Of a stretch of 64,000 nucleotides of DNA, positions 16,071 through 24,673 are shown piece after piece (positions within the stretch are counted from its first letter, which is position 1; each line of letters opens with the position of its first letter). Origin of the DNA: Porphyrobacter sp. ULC335 (lineage in GTDB: Bacteria > Pseudomonadota > Alphaproteobacteria > Sphingomonadales > Sphingomonadaceae); the NCBI RefSeq assembly GCF_025917005.1, contig NZ_CP078091.1, positions 744,001-808,000 of the forward strand. Reading direction: 5' to 3'. The notes under the pieces are model-generated. The model saw only the letters and a program-made list of their open reading frames with translations, ran no database searches and was not told where the DNA came from. The translations under genes and the position numbers were made by a program.

Positions 16071-18314
16071 ATGACCCGACCGATCAGCCACCTGGCCCTT
16101 GCCACGTCACTTGCCTTTGGGCTGGCGGCCACCACTTCTGCGCCTGCCGCCGCGAACACCACCACCCGAGAGGAACAGTCCCGCGTGACCACGTCATCCG
16201 CCGCTTCCACTGCTGCCAACACTGACATCAAGCCGCCGGTCGCCGAAAAGCGCCCGCACACCTACACGCACCACGGGATCACCATCGAAGACCCCTATGA
16301 CTGGCTGTACGACAAGTCCTATCCCACGGTGGATGACGAGGATGTGCTGAACCACGTCAAGGCCGAGAACGCCTATTTCGAAGCCAAGATGGCCGCGCAG
16401 GCTCCGCTTACCGAAGCGCTGTTCACCGAGATGCGCGCGCGCATCAAGGAAGACGATTCCACCGTGCCGCAGAAGGACGGCGACTACCTCTACTGGAGCG
16501 AGTTCGAGGAAGGCGCGCAGTATCGCAAGCATTACCGCAAACCCGTTGCGGGCGGTGAAGCGGAATTGCTGATCGACGAGAACGCGCTCGCCGAAGGGAA
16601 GGAATATTTCAGCCTTGGCGCGGCATCGGTCAGCCAGAACGGGCGGTTCCTTGCCTATTCGACCGACACCGACGGGTCCGAACGCTACACCGCGCGGATC
16701 AAGGATCTGCAGACCGGCGAGCTGCTGCCCGATATCATCACCAATCTGCGCAGCGATCTCATCTGGGTCGCGAATGATACGGCGCTGGTCTATGGCCCCT
16801 CGACCGAGGAATGGCGCACGCTGGAAGCCAAGCTGCACGTGATCGGCACCCCGGCGGAAAGCGACGTCACCCTCTACAAGGAGGCGGACCAGAGCTTCAG
16901 CGTCGGCACGGGCCTGACCGCGCAGGAAGACTGGTTGGTGATCGCCGCGGGCGACAACGAGACAAGCGAAGTGCGCCTCGTCCCCGCCGCCAACCCCACC
17001 GCAACGCCGATTCTGGTGAAGCCGCGCAAGAAGGGCGTCGAATACAGCGTCGACGTGCGCGACGGCGAGCTGTGGGTGTGGACCAATGACGAACACATCA
17101 ACTTCCGCCTCGCCAAGGCTGACCTGAAGACGCCGGGTGACTGGCAGACGGTGATCGCGGGGTCGGACGAATTCTATCTGACCGGCTTCGATCTCTACAA
17201 GGACTTCTTCGTCACCGAAGGGCGGCTGAACGGGCTCGACCAGATCCAGCTGCGCCAATACGCCGCGCCGTCAAAGGTGACGCCGATCAGCTTCCCCGAA
17301 CCGAGCTACACGGCGGGCCTTTCCAACAACCCTGAATATGACGTCAGCACGCTGCGGCTCTCCTACCAGAGCATGGTCACGCCGAGCACGGTCTATGACT
17401 ATGACGTCAAGACCGGCGGGTTGACGACCCTCAAGACGCAGGAAATCCCGAGCGGCTATGACGCCAGCCTCTATGTCACCGAGCGGGTGAGCGTGCAGGC
17501 GCGTGACGGGACGATGGTTCCGGTCAGCATCGTGATGCGCAAGGACCGCGCGGCAATCCTGAAGAAGGCCGGGATCGAAGGGCCGGGGCCGCTGCATCTC
17601 TATGCCTACGGTGCCTATGGCTATGCGATCCCGCCGGGCTTTTCGACCACGCGGCTGTCGTTGGTGGATCGCGGCTTTGCCTACGCCATCGCGCATATTC
17701 GCGGCGGGGATGATCTCGGGCGGCGCTGGTATCTGCAGGGCAAGATGTTCGAACGGACCAACACCTTCAACGACTTCGTGGATGCCGGGCGCGGGTTGAT
17801 CGCCAAGGGCTACACCGCCGAGGGCATGGTCACCGCCAGCGGCGGTTCGGCCGGCGGCGAGCTGATGGGCGCGATCGTCAATCAGGATCCGGGGCAATAC
17901 GGCGCGATTGTCGCCCACGTGCCGTTCGTCGATGTGCTGAACACCATGCTCAACGAGAAGCTGCCGCTCACCCCGGGCGAGTGGCAGGAATGGGGCAACC
18001 CGATCACCTCGAAGGCATCGTTTGCCTATATGCTGTCCTACTCGCCCTATGATCAGGTCGAGGCGAAGGATTACCCGCCGATGCTGGTGACAGCGGGCCT
18101 CAACGATCCGCGCGTGACCTATTGGGAGCCGGCGAAGTGGGTCGCACGCCTGCGCGAGCTCAAGACCGACGACAACCTGCTGCTGATGAAAACCAACATG
18201 GGCGCAGGCCACGGCGGGCAATCGGGCCGCTGGAACAGCCTCAAGGAAACCGCGGAGGAATTCGCCTTCATCCTGTGGCAGATGGGGATGGCGCCGAAGA
18301 GCGAGGGCGAGTGA
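16071..18314 (+). CDS. exported S9-family prolyl oligopeptidase / oligopeptidase B-like
   Basis: Serine oligopeptidase of 747 residues with an N-terminal seven-blade propeller and a C-terminal alpha/beta-hydrolase. A signal peptide (MTRPISHLALATSLAFGLAA, cleavage near APAAA) sends it to the periplasm. The catalytic triad is visible: serine in ASGGSAGG (about 591), aspartate in GLNDPRV (about 678) and histidine in GAGHGG (about 713). HLYAYGAYGYAIPP and HIRGGDDLGRRWY resemble oligopeptidase B more than strict prolyl endopeptidase. Whether it prefers Lys/Arg or Pro cannot be settled here. The stop overlaps the start of a tiny membrane-protein gene. Confidence 0.92.
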   Translation: MTRPISHLALATSLAFGLAATTSAPAAANTTTREEQSRVTTSSAASTAANTDIKPPVAEKRPHTYTHHGITIEDPYDWLYDKSYPTVDDEDVLNHVKAENAYFEAKMAAQAPLTEALFTEMRARIKEDDSTVPQKDGDYLYWSEFEEGAQYRKHYRKPVAGGEAELLIDENALAEGKEYFSLGAASVSQNGRFLAYSTDTDGSERYTARIKDLQTGELLPDIITNLRSDLIWVANDTALVYGPSTEEWRTLEAKLHVIGTPAESDVTLYKEADQSFSVGTGLTAQEDWLVIAAGDNETSEVRLVPAANPTATPILVKPRKKGVEYSVDVRDGELWVWTNDEHINFRLAKADLKTPGDWQTVIAGSDEFYLTGFDLYKDFFVTEGRLNGLDQIQLRQYAAPSKVTPISFPEPSYTAGLSNNPEYDVSTLRLSYQSMVTPSTVYDYDVKTGGLTTLKTQEIPSGYDASLYVTERVSVQARDGTMVPVSIVMRKDRAAILKKAGIEGPGPLHLYAYGAYGYAIPPGFSTTRLSLVDRGFAYAIAHIRGGDDLGRRWYLQGKMFERTNTFNDFVDAGRGLIAKGYTAEGMVTASGGSAGGELMGAIVNQDPGQYGAIVAHVPFVDVLNTMLNEKLPLTPGEWQEWGNPITSKASFAYMLSYSPYDQVEAKDYPPMLVTAGLNDPRVTYWEPAKWVARLRELKTDDNLLLMKTNMGAGHGGQSGRWNSLKETAEEFAFILWQMGMAPKSEGE

Positions 18315-18424
18315 GGGCACCCAGTTACGGGCGCGGCCTCGCCATTATCGCGCTGGCGATATTGTCGTTGCCGTTCTTGCTCTTGCTGCTGCTTGAACTG
18401 CTCGGTGCCTTGGTGCCGGAATAG
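18311..18424 (+). CDS. 37-residue single-span membrane protein
   Basis: Starts with GTG inside the stop of the peptidase gene (GTGA overlap) and ends eight bases before the thioesterase start. It encodes VRAPSYGRG followed by an unbroken hydrophobic run (LAIIALAILSLPFLLLLLLE) and a short tail LLGALVPE. This is one transmembrane helix with a positive N-terminus. The tight coupling on both sides argues that it is translated. The function is unknown. Confidence 0.5.
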   Translation: MRAPSYGRGLAIIALAILSLPFLLLLLLELLGALVPE

Positions 18425-18431
18425 TTTTTCC

Positions 18432-18824
18432 ATGACCAACACCTTCACCCGCACCTACACCGCGCTCCCCGAGCACATCGACGAGCTTGGCCACGTCAAC
18501 AATACGGTGTGGGTGCAGTGGATTCAGGACATGGCGACAGCCCACTGGGACAGCGCCGCTCGCCCGCAGGATCGCGCGGCGTTCTTCTGGGTCGTGGTGC
18601 GGCACGAGATCGATTATCGCGGCAATATCGCTCTGGGCGAAAGCGTTACCGCGACGACATGGATTGAAGGGCCGGCGCAAGGAGCCAAGTCGCTCCGCCG
18701 GGTCGAGTTCGCGGACGCCGCGGGCAAGCGGCTCGTCAGCGCGGCGACCACCTGGGCGATGATTGATCGCGCCACCGGTCGGCTGGCGCGGGTCCGGCCG
18801 GAAGTTCTCGAGGGGTTTTTGTAA
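18432..18824 (+). CDS. acyl-CoA thioesterase (4HBT hotdog fold)
   Basis: A 130-residue single-hotdog thioesterase. The N-terminal EHIDELGHVNNTVWVQWIQD carries the 4HBT-type helix with the catalytic Asp/Asn region. This is followed by RHEIDYRGNIALGESVTATTW and the RRVEFADAAGKRLVSAATTWAM strands. It hydrolyses some acyl-CoA; the chain cannot be deduced. Start at 18432 rather than a codon 39 bases upstream, because it leaves the small membrane-protein gene free and matches the usual start just before the first beta strand. Confidence 0.87.
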   Translation: MTNTFTRTYTALPEHIDELGHVNNTVWVQWIQDMATAHWDSAARPQDRAAFFWVVVRHEIDYRGNIALGESVTATTWIEGPAQGAKSLRRVEFADAAGKRLVSAATTWAMIDRATGRLARVRPEVLEGFL

Positions 18825-18859
18825 GGGTTCGGACCGGCTGGTCTGCGCCCGCACGCAAA

Positions 18860-20602
18860 CTAAGCCGCGCGGTCCTCGCCGTCGCGCCGGCCTTCGGGGG
18901 CGGCGGTGAACACGGTGAGGCGTTCATAGGCGAGCCGGTTGCGGCCGCTTGCCTTGGCTTCGTACATCAGCGCATCGGCGCGGGCATAGAACTCGGCGAA
19001 GGCCATCTTGTGGCGGTTGGCCTCGTTCACGACCACCACGCCCATGCTGGCGGTGACAGGCAGATCGAGCCCCGGCACTTCCTTGGCAATCCGCATCGGG
19101 ATCGCCTGCCGCATCGCCTCGGCCCGTTCGAGCGGGCGCGGGCCGCGCAGCAGCACCACAAATTCCTCGCCGCCCAGCCGGACAGCGATCGAATCCCGGT
19201 CCCCGGCGGCGCGGATCGCGCTGGCGCAGGCGATCAGCGCGGCGTCGCCGACCTGGTGGCCGTGGAGGTCATTGATCGCCTTGAACCGGTCGAGATCGAC
19301 AAGCGCGAAGGTGTGGAAGCCCTGCACCAGCAGCTCGTCAAACCGCGCCTCGATCGCGCGGCGGTTCATCAGGCCGGTCAGCGAATCGCGGGTCGAAATC
19401 TGTTCCAGCATCTTCGCTTCGGTCAGCGCCGCATCGCGCTCGTGCCGCAGCGCCAGGAAGCGGTCGGCAATCGCAAGGCTGATCACCACCACCTCGATAC
19501 CGATGGCGACATACATCATCTGGTCGAGGCTGGAGGGGCCGACATGCCAGCCGAGTCCGCGCAGCAGGCGTTCGATCGAAGTGATGATGATCGGCAACCA
19601 CGCGACCGCGATGAACCGCGCCGAACGGCTGCCGCGCAACACTGCTTCAAGCACCGCCGCGCTCATCACGGCGATGCACGGCAGGAAGGTAAGGAAGTAA
19701 CCGACATCGTCGATCGGCTGCGTCAGATCGAGCTGCAAGGCGAAGAACCCGGGCACGATCATGGTGAACCAACCGGTTGCCACGGTAACCCGCCGCATCA
19801 ACCGCGACTGCGCCCCGCGTTCCAGGAACGCGTTCAGGAACAGCGCGGAAATCCCCGCGCCCAGCGCCCAGGAAAGCGGCGCGAGCACCGCCATCAGCGC
19901 GATCGGCATGTTGAGGAAGGCCGATGCCAGTCCGCCCGCCGTCAGCACATAGGTCATCATTGCGGTGACCATCGCCGCGTGCAGCACCACGAAGCGTTCG
20001 CGCAGCACCACGAAGAAGCTGATGTCGAACAGCAGCGGCAGGATCAGCATCCCCGCGACAAAGGCGAGCAGCATCATGTCGACCTGCGACCATTCGGCCT
20101 TGCCCGGATCATGGGTGATCCGCGCTTCGGTCAGCAGCGGCACCGAATGCGGTGCCTCGATCCGGGCGAGCACGACTGTGGTCTTGTCGGTGATTTCGGG
20201 CAGCGGCATCCGGAAGACCGGGCCAGAGGGGAACGCTTCGCCATCGGCCTGGGTCAGGCGGCGCGTGCGGGTCTCGCCGTCGGCATCGATGGCGTGGAAG
20301 GTGATCGATGTGAACCGCGCAATGCGGCTGAAGAAATGCTGCGGGAGCTTCTCGCCCTGCCAGCTTTCGGCCTCGAACCGCAGCCACACCGCAGGCACAT
20401 CGGAGCGCCATTCATTGTTGTCGCAGGTCCATTGCGCGCGCGGCTGCATCGCGCGCACGCCGGGAGTCAACCCGGTCGCCGAATGGCACGCAGGTGCGAA
20501 GGTGGGCACTGTATGGTCGTCAGCCATTGCCGGGCGGGCAACGCATAACGCCAGCAGCACAGCGACCATGCCAAGCCGGTAGAAGAGGCGCATAAATGCC
20601 AT
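18860..20602 (-). CDS. membrane diguanylate cyclase with 7TMR-DISM-type sensor
   Basis: A 580-residue signalling protein making cyclic di-GMP. It has a signal peptide (cleavage near RPAMA), about 160 residues of periplasmic beta-rich sensor, then seven or so membrane helices from about 180 to 375. The cytoplasmic GGDEF domain contains DSLTGLMNRRAIEARFDELL, FALVDLDRFKAINDLHGHQVGD and RLGGEEFVVLL. The GGEEF active-site motif is intact. The inhibitory RxxD site that normally precedes it by five residues is not in register (DRDS is found), so product inhibition may be absent. It converges on the thioesterase gene. Confidence 0.9.
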   Translation of the reverse strand: MAFMRLFYRLGMVAVLLALCVARPAMADDHTVPTFAPACHSATGLTPGVRAMQPRAQWTCDNNEWRSDVPAVWLRFEAESWQGEKLPQHFFSRIARFTSITFHAIDADGETRTRRLTQADGEAFPSGPVFRMPLPEITDKTTVVLARIEAPHSVPLLTEARITHDPGKAEWSQVDMMLLAFVAGMLILPLLFDISFFVVLRERFVVLHAAMVTAMMTYVLTAGGLASAFLNMPIALMAVLAPLSWALGAGISALFLNAFLERGAQSRLMRRVTVATGWFTMIVPGFFALQLDLTQPIDDVGYFLTFLPCIAVMSAAVLEAVLRGSRSARFIAVAWLPIIITSIERLLRGLGWHVGPSSLDQMMYVAIGIEVVVISLAIADRFLALRHERDAALTEAKMLEQISTRDSLTGLMNRRAIEARFDELLVQGFHTFALVDLDRFKAINDLHGHQVGDAALIACASAIRAAGDRDSIAVRLGGEEFVVLLRGPRPLERAEAMRQAIPMRIAKEVPGLDLPVTASMGVVVVNEANRHKMAFAEFYARADALMYEAKASGRNRLAYERLTVFTAAPEGRRDGEDRAA

Positions 20603-20740
20603 GTCGGGGGGACTACCATGAAAGCTCTTACGATGCTGTTAAGCTGGAAGCATCCGTTATGGAGATAAAATGACGGTCTTTCAGGCTCTTGCCTCTAATG
20701 CGATTTTGCCGGTTCAGTCTCGACGGCACTCGTGCTGCGG

Positions 20741-20769
20741 CTGTCGGAGTTAAGTCATATTGCTGTCAT
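20741..20769 (+). promoter_or_regulatory. Pho box: three 7-base repeats at 11-base spacing
   Basis: CTGTCGG (20741-20747), AAGTCAT (20752-20758) and CTGTCAT (20763-20769), each separated by four bases, reproduce the PhoB-site layout of CTGTCAT direct repeats. The last copy is perfect. It lies 59 bases before the pstS ATG, a fitting place for PhoB activation under phosphate limitation. Confidence 0.75.
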
Positions 20770-20828
20770 GAAAGGGGGCTAGCGGGCATGCATAGGGGCG
20801 CGCTTCCTTGCGCTTATCGGGGTTTTTC

Positions 20829-21890
20829 ATGGCATACCGCTTCACTGCTTCTCTCAAGACCGGCGCCGCTCTGGCGCTTGCCGCTTCGACTCTTGCTGCC
20901 TGCGACAGCAGCGGCGGATCGGACGCGCAGTCCGTCCACGCTGTCGGCTCGTCGACGGTCTATCCCTTCGCCAAGCTGGTCGCGGAAAACTTCGCCCGCT
21001 CGAACCCGGACATGCGCTCGCCGCTGATCGAATCCACCGGCACGGGCAACGGCATCCAGCTGTTCTGTTCGGGCGTCGGCCCCAACACTCCGGACATGGT
21101 CAACGCCTCGCGCCGCATGAAGGCGTCGGAATTCGATACCTGCGTGTCGAACAAGGTCGACGAGGTGATCGAACTCCAGGTCGGGCTCGACGGGATCGTG
21201 TTCGCCTCGGCCAAGGGCGGAATCATGCTGAACCTCTCGCCCGAGACGGTTTACAAGGCGCTGGCCGCGCAGCCCTATGGCAAGCCGCAGACCGCCAAGA
21301 CCTGGAAGGATGTCGATCCGGCGCTCCCCGCCGATCCGATCCTCGTTTACGGCCCGCCCAGCACCTCGGGCACGCGCGATGCGCTCAAGGAACTGATCCT
21401 CGAAGCCGGGTGCAAGGCCGATCCGGCGATGAAGGCGCTCAAGGACAGCGACGAGGACAAGTACAAGCAGATCTGCACCGAAGTGCGCGATGACGGCGCC
21501 TATGTCGACCAGAGCGAGCAGGACAACCTCGTCGTCCAGAAGATAGAAGGCAACCCGCGCGTGGTGGGCATCTTCGGCTATTCCTACCTCGAAGAGAACC
21601 TCGACAAGGTGCAGGGCCTGCCGATGAACGGCGTCCAGCCGACCTACGAGAACATCGCCGGCTTCTCCTACCCCGGTGCGCGGCCGCTGTATGTCTACAT
21701 CAAGAAGGCGCACATGCGCGCGATCCCCGGTCTCGATGCCTACATGAACGAATGGGTGAAAAGCTGGGGCAAGGGCGGCCCGCTCGCCAAGATCGGCATG
21801 GTCGCCATGACGCCCGAATCGATGACGGCCAACGCCGCCAAGGTGCAGAGCCAGCCGGTGCTGACCAAGGCGGAACTCGAAGCCAAGTAA
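20829..21890 (+). CDS. pstS: phosphate ABC transporter substrate-binding protein
   Basis: Phosphate-binding protein of 353 residues with a lipoprotein-type signal ending LAASTLAACDSS, so it is probably anchored in the inner-membrane outer leaflet. The phosphate-binding signature VGSSTVYPFAKLVAENFAR and the GPPSTSGTRDALKE loop are both clear. The protein is rather acidic. No pstC, pstA or pstB follows: a terminator lies 22 bases after the stop, so this is an orphan copy that either feeds a Pst system elsewhere or acts as a phosphate scavenger. A Pho box precedes it. Confidence 0.92.
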   Translation: MAYRFTASLKTGAALALAASTLAACDSSGGSDAQSVHAVGSSTVYPFAKLVAENFARSNPDMRSPLIESTGTGNGIQLFCSGVGPNTPDMVNASRRMKASEFDTCVSNKVDEVIELQVGLDGIVFASAKGGIMLNLSPETVYKALAAQPYGKPQTAKTWKDVDPALPADPILVYGPPSTSGTRDALKELILEAGCKADPAMKALKDSDEDKYKQICTEVRDDGAYVDQSEQDNLVVQKIEGNPRVVGIFGYSYLEENLDKVQGLPMNGVQPTYENIAGFSYPGARPLYVYIKKAHMRAIPGLDAYMNEWVKSWGKGGPLAKIGMVAMTPESMTANAAKVQSQPVLTKAELEAK

Positions 21891-21911
21891 CATATTGATC
21901 GGATTACAGAG

Positions 21912-21949
21912 CGCAGGGTGGATGGCATCGCTGTCCACCCTGCGTTTTT
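21912..21949 (+). terminator. intrinsic terminator of pstS
   Basis: Perfect 11-bp stem CGCAGGGTGGA / TCCACCCTGCG (21912-21922, 21934-21944) followed by TTTTT. It shows that the pstS transcript ends here. Confidence 0.9.
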
Positions 21950-22020
21950 GTATCTGCGCGGATCGGACCACATGTACTAGTACGGTTGCCGCTGACCGAT
22001 TGGCGCTATAGGTTCCGGTT

Positions 22021-23175
22021 ATGAGCGCCCGCAAAATCGCCCAATGGCATGATGCCGGCCTGATCGACGCCGCCACGCGTGATCGTCTGCTTGCCTATGA
22101 AACCGCTCACGCGCGCCCGCTGGTGCTGTGGGCGATATCGGGCATTGGCGCGCTGGCGATCGGGCTGGGGCTGGTTTCCGTCATTGCCGCCAACTGGGAG
22201 GACATTCCCGGCCTGCTGCGGCTTGCCGTGCACCTGGCGCTGATCGCCGGGATGCTGGGTGTGCTGTGGTGGCGCGAAGCGCGGCTGGCAGAGGATTCGC
22301 CGTGGTCGGTCGAGGCGCTGGTGTTCGTCACCGCAGCGTTGGGCCTGACGTTCTTCGGGCATCTCGGGCAGGTCTATCAGACATCTTCGCCGCTGTGGCA
22401 GCCGCTCGCCGTGTGGCTTGCGCTGTTCGCGCCGCTGTTGCTGCTGATGGGGCGCAGCTGGCCCACCGCGCTGGCGGTGCTGGGCGGGGCGGTGTGGTGC
22501 GCGTGGGAATATGTCGATGCCGTCACCGGTTACAACGTGACGCCCGAGCCTGATTTCGACAGCCTGATGATGCGGCTGGGCTTCATCACTGCTCTGCCGG
22601 TAATGTTTGCCCCCCTCGCGGCGCTGTGCAGGGAGCGGAGCGCGCGCGCCGATTTCTGGCGGCGGCTCGAACAGCTGGCGCTCGCCTATGCCGTTGCAGG
22701 CGCCTCCTTCGCATGCGCTTTCGCGAGCGGCGGCGGCTTCGTCAAAGAGGTTTTGGTGTCGGCTTGGTGGGGCATCGCCGCATGCAGCGCCGTCGCACTG
22801 GTCGCAGGCTTTGGTGTGCTGTTTGCGCGCCGCAGCCTGTCAGGGCGGATGGCGGGCGCAATCATCGTCGGTTCGGGCGTGGTCCTGCCGCTCGCTGCCA
22901 CAGTCAACGAACTGCCTGCCCCCGCCGCCTTGCTATTCATGGCGCTGTGGGCGGGGATTGCCGCCGCCGCGCTGGTCGCCCAGTGGCGCGGGGTGTTCCA
23001 GCTTGCCGTCGGCGTGATCGCGCTGCGGCTCATCATCCTCAGCTTCGAACTTGCCGCCGACCTGCTCACCAGCGGTTTCGGACTGATCCTGTCGGGGGTG
23101 ATGATCCTCGGCGTGGCATGGGTGGCGGTGCGCGTGTCGAAGCGCTTTGCTCCCTCGGGAGAGGCTGAAGCATGA
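22021..23175 (+). CDS. DUF2157-domain polytopic membrane protein
   Basis: A 384-residue inner-membrane protein. The soluble N-terminus SARKIAQWHDAGLIDAATRDRLLAYE is the DUF2157 hallmark, followed by about ten hydrophobic helices. The helix near residues 50-60 is followed by ANWEDIPGLLRL, also typical. No enzymatic motif is visible. Its ATG/stop overlap with a GDYXXLXY protein is a recurrent pairing in proteobacteria, which suggests they form one membrane complex of unknown role. Confidence 0.85.
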   Translation: MSARKIAQWHDAGLIDAATRDRLLAYETAHARPLVLWAISGIGALAIGLGLVSVIAANWEDIPGLLRLAVHLALIAGMLGVLWWREARLAEDSPWSVEALVFVTAALGLTFFGHLGQVYQTSSPLWQPLAVWLALFAPLLLLMGRSWPTALAVLGGAVWCAWEYVDAVTGYNVTPEPDFDSLMMRLGFITALPVMFAPLAALCRERSARADFWRRLEQLALAYAVAGASFACAFASGGGFVKEVLVSAWWGIAACSAVALVAGFGVLFARRSLSGRMAGAIIVGSGVVLPLAATVNELPAPAALLFMALWAGIAAAALVAQWRGVFQLAVGVIALRLIILSFELAADLLTSGFGLILSGVMILGVAWVAVRVSKRFAPSGEAEA

Positions 23176-23732
23176 TCCGCGCCGCCCGTCTCGCCGCTGC
23201 CGTCCTCCCGCTTGTCGGTCTCGCCGCGCTGTGGGCGCAGAGTGACCGCACCTACCACACCGGCACCGAATGGGAGGTTCCGATCGAGGGCTACGACCCG
23301 CGCGATTACCTGCGCGGGCACTATGTCGAGTTCAGCTATGACTGGCCGGGGATCGACGAACAAAGAGACAATGATTTCGCGGCGCTATGCCTCGAAGGCC
23401 AGGCACCCCGGATCACGCGGGTGGCGGATGTGGAGGCAGGCACCGTCTGCGCCAATCCCCTGCGCGCCGAGGGCGAGCACGTGTATCGGTGGGACGCTCT
23501 GACGCGCGGGCGGCTCTATATCGGGCAAGACCGCGCCGCAAAGCTGGAGAAGGAGCTGCGCAATCGTGACCAGCGCGGGATCGTCACCATCCGCCAGCGC
23601 GAAGACGGCAGTTTCACGCCGATCAGCATCCGCTTCCGCCCGCTGACGCCCGAGGAAGTTGCCGAGCGTGATGCGCAAGACGCCGAAACCGAGCAGCGTT
23701 TCGACCCGCCCGCGATCATGTCCTCTCCCTAG
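23172..23732 (+). CDS. GDYXXLXY-domain membrane-anchored protein
   Basis: A 186-residue protein with one N-terminal membrane helix (LAAAVLPLVGLAALWA) and a periplasmic domain. The defining motif reads EGYDPRDYLRGHYVEFSYDW, a variant of the GDYxxLxY signature. Two cysteines (near 75 and 94) could form a disulphide. Its start overlaps the stop of the DUF2157 gene by four bases, implying coupled translation and a joint function, which is unknown. Its stop overlaps the stop of the opposite-strand ATP-grasp gene. Confidence 0.85.
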   Translation: MIRAARLAAAVLPLVGLAALWAQSDRTYHTGTEWEVPIEGYDPRDYLRGHYVEFSYDWPGIDEQRDNDFAALCLEGQAPRITRVADVEAGTVCANPLRAEGEHVYRWDALTRGRLYIGQDRAAKLEKELRNRDQRGIVTIRQREDGSFTPISIRFRPLTPEEVAERDAQDAETEQRFDPPAIMSSP

Positions 23733-24673
23733 CGGAAATCCTCGCCCGTCGCCGCAATCCGGACCTTGAGCCCGGCCTGATTGATGTTCTGGATTTCGAT
23801 GCCCGGGTGGGCATTGACCTCGATCACCAGCGGACCTTCGTTGACATCGAGCACGATGTCCGCCCCGCAATAGCCCAGCCCCACGGCAGGCCCGCACTTC
23901 GCCGCCAGTTCCAGCACCCGCTCCCAGCCCGGAATCTCGAACCCGATCAGCGGCACGCCGGTATCGGGGTGGTGCGTGATCGGCGTGCCTTTCACCACCG
24001 CGCGGGTGATCTTGCCGGTGACCATGTCGATCCCGGCCCCGATGGCGCGCTGATGCAGATTGGCCTTGCCGTCGCTTTCGATCGTCGGCAGCCGCACCAT
24101 CGCCATCAGCGGGGTGTAATGGAGACTGATGACGCGCAGATCGGGGAGGCCTTCGGGCACGATCTTGGCCAGAGCCGGATCGGCGATGATCAGCGGCTCG
24201 ATCAGCGCGGCGTCCTCTGCGGCGGAATCGCCCGAAAAGCCGCCATCGACCACCTTCTGGATGTGGTGCATCACCGCGTCCTCGGTCAAAGGCGCGCCCG
24301 ATCCCTTGTACCAGGTGTTGCCCTCGCGCCGGACGGCGAGGAGAATTCCGTCACCCTGCGATCCGCGCGCGGGTTTGATCGCCCAGGCATCGGGCATGTC
24401 GCGGGTCGGCTTGAAACTGCTGAGCTTCTGGTGATCGTCGATCACCGCGACTGTGCCGGTGCAGGCGATCCCCGCCGCTTCCAGCGCAACCTTGGCGGCC
24501 ACCTTGTCGCGCGCGCGCTCGATGGCGTGGCGCGGATTGTATTTCTGGATCAGGGCATTGCGCAAGTTGATCCCGAGGATCTCGTCGATGTGATCAAGCG
24601 GCGGCGGGCGCAGCTTGCTGAGCGCGTCGTATTTGGGCGGTTGCTTGCGAAACAGATTGAACATCTCAAACAT
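23729..24673 (-). CDS. RimK-related ATP-grasp alpha-L-glutamate ligase-like protein
   Basis: ATP-grasp ligase of about 314 residues, expected to join an amino acid or peptide through an acyl-phosphate. Motifs include WAIKPARGSQGDGILLAVRR (ATP-binding lysine and glycine loop), ALIEPLIIAD, GLPDLRVISLHYTPLMAM, and the Mg-binding end GADIVLDVNEGPLVIEVNAHPGIEIQNINQAGL. The family is the glutamate-ligase-like branch seen beside seven-helix membrane proteins. Start at 24673 overlaps the upstream gene end by eight bases; an ATG nine codons earlier is possible. It is the last gene of a three-gene envelope operon. Confidence 0.88.
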   Translation of the reverse strand: MFEMFNLFRKQPPKYDALSKLRPPPLDHIDEILGINLRNALIQKYNPRHAIERARDKVAAKVALEAAGIACTGTVAVIDDHQKLSSFKPTRDMPDAWAIKPARGSQGDGILLAVRREGNTWYKGSGAPLTEDAVMHHIQKVVDGGFSGDSAAEDAALIEPLIIADPALAKIVPEGLPDLRVISLHYTPLMAMVRLPTIESDGKANLHQRAIGAGIDMVTGKITRAVVKGTPITHHPDTGVPLIGFEIPGWERVLELAAKCGPAVGLGYCGADIVLDVNEGPLVIEVNAHPGIEIQNINQAGLKVRIAATGEDFR

